A stretch of 64,000 nt of DNA from NCBI RefSeq assembly GCF_001078375.1, contig NZ_BBXI01000009.1, positions 62,001 to 126,000 on the forward strand, written 5' to 3'. The DNA comes from Veillonella tobetsuensis. Lineage in GTDB: Bacteria > Bacillota > Negativicutes > Veillonellales > Veillonellaceae. Below are positions 61,578-64,000 of this stretch, one piece after another. Each line of letters begins with the position of its first letter. Position 1 is the stretch's first letter. The translations under genes and the position numbers were made by a program. Below the pieces are notes generated by a model. That model did no database searches and was not told the DNA's origin. It worked only from the letters and a program-made list of their open reading frames with translations.

Positions 61578-63003
61578 TGCGTTGGGTTCATTTACGCATG
61601 ATCCATTAGGCTTTACATACTTTTCTTTTCCTTGGGGTGAAAAAGGAACACCACTTGAAAACTTTGACGGCCCTGATGAGTGGCAAGTTGAAACCTTTAA
61701 GAAAATAGGTGAAGAACTACGTAAGGGCAAATCGTTGGCAAAAGCAATTCAAATTGCGGTAGCATCTGGACATGGTATTGGAAAGTCAGCGTTTTCATCA
61801 ATTTTAATTCTATTTGCAATTGCTACACATGAGAATACAAGGGGAGTAGTAACCGCTAATACTGATACACAGTTAAAGTCTAAGACTTGGGCGGAACTTA
61901 ACAAATGGTACAACCTGTTCATAGGTAAGGAACTATTTACTTATACGGCTACCGCATTGTTTAGTGCTGATAAACAGTATGAGAAAACATGGCGGATAGA
62001 TGCTATTCCGTGGAGTGAAAGCAACCCTGAAGCATTCGCAGGCCTACATAATCAAGGTAATCGAATACTTATCATCTTTGATGAAGCATCCGCTATTTCC
62101 GATAAGATTTGGGAAGTAACAGAGGGTGCGTTAACAGATAAGGAAACCGAGATTATATGGTGTGTGTTCGGAAACCCTACACGTAACAGTGGCAGGTTTA
62201 GAGAATGTTTCAGAAAGCATCGTGCATATTGGACTACCTATCAGATTGATAGCCGTACTGTAAAAATCTCAAACAAAGCGAAATTACAAGAATGGGTTGA
62301 TATTCATGGTGAGGATAGCGACTTTGTAAAGGTGCGTGTAAGAGGAATATTCCCTAGTGCATCTGATACTCAATTCATATCCGCATCAATTGTAGATGAA
62401 GCACAAAAGAGAGTGTATAAAGTAGGGCAATTCGATAATTTACCTACTATTATCGGTGTAGACCCTGCATGGACTGGTGGCGATACATTAGAAATCGTGA
62501 TGCGACAAGGCTATTCGATGAAGTGTTTGGCAACAATCGAAAAGAATGACGATGATATGCGCATGGCTAACCTCATTGCACAATTTGAGGATGAATACAA
62601 AGCGGATGCGGTATTCATTGACCAGGGGTACGGAACAGGTATTTATAGTATTGGTAAGTCGATGGGTAGAAAATGGCGGTTAGTTGCCTTTGGTGGTGCA
62701 TCGCCTAACAATATGTACCTCAATATGCGTGCGTACATGTGGGGCGAAATGAAAGAGTGGTTAAAAGAGGGCGGTGCAATTCCTAATGAGCAAGGATTGT
62801 ACGATGACCTCGTAGGGCCAGAAGCGATCATTGATAAAAACGGCCGTATCCAACTGGAAAGCAAAAAAGACATGAAAGAACGAGGGTTACCATCACCGAA
62901 TAAAGGCGATGCATTAGCCTTGACCTTTGCATTTAGGGTCACTAAAAAAATAAATGGCAATCATAGAAGAGTAGCGAATACAGAGTACAAACCATTTGGG
63001 TAA
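61549..63003 (+). CDS. terL: Terminase large subunit
   Basis: 484 aa packaging motor. Walker A GHGIGKS at 74-80, Walker B ILIIFDEASA, coupling motif in WCVFGNPTRNSGRF, and a nuclease domain with VGVDPAWTGGDTLEIV and AVFIDQGYGTG carrying acidic metal ligands. Typical of P22-/podovirus-like TerL groups. Confidence 0.94.
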   Translation: MKYNKAQLIDALGSFTHDPLGFTYFSFPWGEKGTPLENFDGPDEWQVETFKKIGEELRKGKSLAKAIQIAVASGHGIGKSAFSSILILFAIATHENTRGVVTANTDTQLKSKTWAELNKWYNLFIGKELFTYTATALFSADKQYEKTWRIDAIPWSESNPEAFAGLHNQGNRILIIFDEASAISDKIWEVTEGALTDKETEIIWCVFGNPTRNSGRFRECFRKHRAYWTTYQIDSRTVKISNKAKLQEWVDIHGEDSDFVKVRVRGIFPSASDTQFISASIVDEAQKRVYKVGQFDNLPTIIGVDPAWTGGDTLEIVMRQGYSMKCLATIEKNDDDMRMANLIAQFEDEYKADAVFIDQGYGTGIYSIGKSMGRKWRLVAFGGASPNNMYLNMRAYMWGEMKEWLKEGGAIPNEQGLYDDLVGPEAIIDKNGRIQLESKKDMKERGLPSPNKGDALALTFAFRVTKKINGNHRRVANTEYKPFG

Positions 63004-63016
63004 AGGGGGAATGTGA

Positions 63017-63214
63017 ATGTGTATGAAAGCTAAAACACCAGATATTAAGCAACCAGCACCATCGCCTACACCAGTTGCACAAACTGATGATATGGCACAA
63101 AAAAGAGATGAACAATGGTTCACTGATAAGAAGCGCAAGAAAACTGGTTATGATAGCACCATCTTGGCTAGTGCATTGAGCCAAGCTACAGGTAAAACAA
63201 CATTAGGCGGTTAA
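63017..63214 (+). CDS. Small protein between terminase and connector
   Basis: 65 aa, Pro/Lys-rich, with ILASALSQATGKTTLGG at the C-terminus. Similar small proteins sit here in podovirus-type modules; often unannotated. Confidence 0.65.
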   Translation: MCMKAKTPDIKQPAPSPTPVAQTDDMAQKRDEQWFTDKKRKKTGYDSTILASALSQATGKTTLGG

Positions 63215-63215
63215 T

Positions 63216-64000
63216 ATGAGTACTATCTTATCAAGTCTAGCAAGGCAACCTACAGAAAAGCCTGTAACTAAACCGAAAGACTATAAAAAAATAAAAGCTA
63301 AATTCAATCAGATGTTCACCAATCGTCAAAAGTACGTTGAGAAATGGAAGATGATTAGAGATTATCAGTTGCCATTCCTTGGTGTGTTCGATGGCGAACA
63401 AGACCAATCAAAGTTGTATACCGATAAAATACTAACTGGTATAGCATGGGAAAGCTGTCAAATATTCGCTAGTGGTGTAATGAGTGGAATGACACCGCCT
63501 AGCCGTAAATGGTTTAAGCTAACCATGGAAAATACGGATATGGCGGCGAATAGTGAAGTAGCGAAAGTATTAGATGAACGTGAAGAAATATTGTATGCAG
63601 TGTTTGCAAAATCCAATTTCTACAATGTGGTTCACCAAGTCTATATGGAGTTGCCGTTTGGACAAGCACCGATGTCAATCATGCCTGATGGTAAAGTTGG
63701 TGTACGTTTCACATCGTATCCAATCGGTACTTATGCATTAGAATGTAATGCTAATGGTGAGGTTAATACGTTTGGGCGGAAGTATAACATGACTTGCGAC
63801 CAACTCGTGGAAGAGTTTGGATATGATAACTGTACCGAAAAGATTAAAAACGCATACGATGATGGCAAGGGTAATGCAACTGTATATACTGTTTGTTGGC
63901 TAGTGTGCGAAAACAAAGACCGCAATGGAAAACTAGGTAACAAGAACATGCCTTATTCCTCTATTTACTGGGTTGAGGGTAGTAGAGATGATGAAATCTT
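63216..64000 (+). CDS. Podovirus-type head-tail connector (portal), 3' end missing
   Basis: Open from ATG 63216 to the window edge (261 codons seen). NRQKYVEKWKMIRDYQLPFL and ASGVMSGMTPPSRKWFKL match the Head-tail_con family of T7/epsilon15-like portal proteins. Defines the virion as podovirus-like and places structural genes to the right. Confidence 0.87.
   Translation, partial: MSTILSSLARQPTEKPVTKPKDYKKIKAKFNQMFTNRQKYVEKWKMIRDYQLPFLGVFDGEQDQSKLYTDKILTGIAWESCQIFASGVMSGMTPPSRKWFKLTMENTDMAANSEVAKVLDEREEILYAVFAKSNFYNVVHQVYMELPFGQAPMSIMPDGKVGVRFTSYPIGTYALECNANGEVNTFGRKYNMTCDQLVEEFGYDNCTEKIKNAYDDGKGNATVYTVCWLVCENKDRNGKLGNKNMPYSSIYWVEGSRDDEI

Larger units (their letters stand above)
45000..64000. 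mobile_element. Prophage, right part outside the window
   Basis: A continuous phage-type region: leftward integrase and lysogeny genes, divergent repressor/Cro control, rightward recombination, replication, SSB and dUTPase genes, a late regulator, then terminase and a head-tail connector of the podovirus kind. The left border is inferred from the integrase next to the intact Elp3-like gene. Genes are short, overlap heavily and often start with TTG or GTG. Confidence 0.93.

Overview
The window looks like a chromosome segment of a diderm Firmicute, most likely Veillonella or a close Negativicutes relative. The DNA is AT-rich with strong AAGGAGG ribosome sites, and the housekeeping genes are Firmicutes-like (fapR-plsX-fab operon, rnc followed by an Elp3-like gene). 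It also encodes outer-membrane proteins: a secretin, a Wza-type exporter and a YadA-type autotransporter. The genus is inferred from gene content; no 16S rRNA is present.

Layout. 1-4784: the end of galE, a PilP/GspC-like plus secretin pair, and an ABC-F ATPase. 4837-9532: a complete branched-chain amino-acid ABC importer (livKHMGF) with promoter and terminator. 9533-28791: a capsule/exopolysaccharide locus with export (Wza, Wzz), a BY-kinase homologue, sugar-nucleotide enzymes (4,6-dehydratase, aminotransferase, cytidylyltransferase plus SDR, UDP-GlcA epimerase, UDP-Glc dehydrogenase), an initiating transferase, LicD, GT4, TupA-like ATP-grasp, CapA, Wzy, Wzx, VanZ, and a PHP-phosphatase homologue. 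Both the kinase and the phosphatase homologue have lost catalytic residues. 28812-31760: anaerobic ribonucleotide reductase nrdD/nrdG with a NrdR-like box and a leader terminator. 31771-33614: a chloride-channel remnant, then a leftward gamma-carbonic anhydrase/FabK-like pair. 33827-34107: a small rubredoxin. 34160-43757: DUF177-rpmF, then a FapR-controlled type II fatty-acid operon (fapR plsX fabH fabK fabD fabG acpP, an NMO-like gene, fabF) and rnc. 43953-44996: an Elp3-like radical SAM gene.

From about 45,000 to the right edge lies a prophage cut by the window. The leftward lysogeny genes are integrase, ImmA-like protease, a membrane protein and a CI-like repressor. They face a rightward Cro-like gene across a compact operator region. 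The rightward genes are antirepressor, small early genes, a DUF1351/Rad52-like/NinB-like/HNH recombination block, replication organiser and helicase loader, SSB, PDDEXK nuclease, dUTPase, a trimeric autotransporter adhesin (probable lysogenic-conversion cargo), several small unknowns and an ArpU/DUF1492-type regulator. The packaging genes follow: small and large terminase and a podovirus-type head-tail connector.

The most unusual element is the roughly 600-base gap at 59,750-60,430 between the late regulator and the terminase genes. It has no credible gene but is packed with long-range complementary helices (up to 27 paired positions) and ends in an intrinsic terminator. It is a strong candidate for a large structured noncoding RNA of the type carried by prophages (ROOL/GOLLD-like). 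The second most interesting items are the prophage-borne adhesin and the paired loss of active sites in the capsule kinase and phosphatase homologues.
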